A stretch of 5,549 bases of DNA from Balneolaceae bacterium (GTDB lineage: Bacteria > Bacteroidota > Rhodothermia > Balneolales > Balneolaceae). Both the position numbers and the translations under genes were made by a program. The stretch lies in assembly GCA_007127395.1 (NCBI GenBank), contig SKZL01000076.1, positions 1 to 5,549 of the forward strand, given 5' to 3'. Under the pieces are notes generated by a model. The model was not told the origin of the DNA. It searched no databases and saw only the letters and a list, made by a program, of their open reading frames with translations. Shown here piece after piece: positions 5,539-5,549 of the stretch (positions are counted from its first letter, which is position 1; each line of letters starts with the position of its first letter).

Positions 5539-5549
5539 GGGGTTAGAGC

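Noticed and set aside
5382..5549. Minus-strand open frame entering from the right edge and ending over the secG stop
   Set aside because: About 55 codons without a stop, but it runs straight through the secG terminator and the hairpin at the edge, and the translation resembles no known protein.

Overview
The window looks like chromosomal DNA from a member of the Bacteroidota/Balneolota (FCB) lineage. This is inferred from moderate GC, mostly A-rich leaders without Shine-Dalgarno sequences, and the style of the SecG and DnaN proteins. It is not proven from sequence alone. No tRNA, rRNA, CRISPR array, insertion sequence or phage gene is visible.

Layout. The left half is read leftwards. At 208-1011 lies an S-adenosylmethionine hydrolase of the DUF62 family, and directly upstream of it, with an 8-base gap, is dnaN (1020-2138), the replication sliding clamp; the two are almost certainly cotranscribed. 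A possible third gene of the same direction starts at 85 and runs off the left edge. Further right, still on the minus strand, is a 462-residue DEAD-box-type protein (2414-3802, TTG start) whose fold-defining segments are recognisable but whose catalytic motifs are all altered. A 391-base divergent intergenic region follows, with a TetR-operator-like palindrome. The right half is read rightwards. It holds a 212-residue SRAP (YedK/HMCES)-type protein (4194-4832) lacking the residues that define the family's active site, then a tandem/inverted GTGAAAA-type repeat, then secG (5020-5385) with a clear intrinsic terminator, and finally a structured non-coding stretch cut by the window edge.

How the genes relate. 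DnaN (replication) and SecG (protein export) are core housekeeping genes, and DUF62 is a SAM-degrading enzyme. The unexpected part is the divergent pair in the middle: two adjacent, apparently intact genes that both encode pseudoenzyme versions of nucleic-acid-handling families, a DEAD-box RNA helicase and an abasic-site crosslinking SRAP protein. Both keep the family scaffold over full length while losing most or all catalytic residues, which suggests retained binding or scaffolding roles rather than decay. A shared function for the pair is speculation. It rests only on adjacency and parallel loss of activity.
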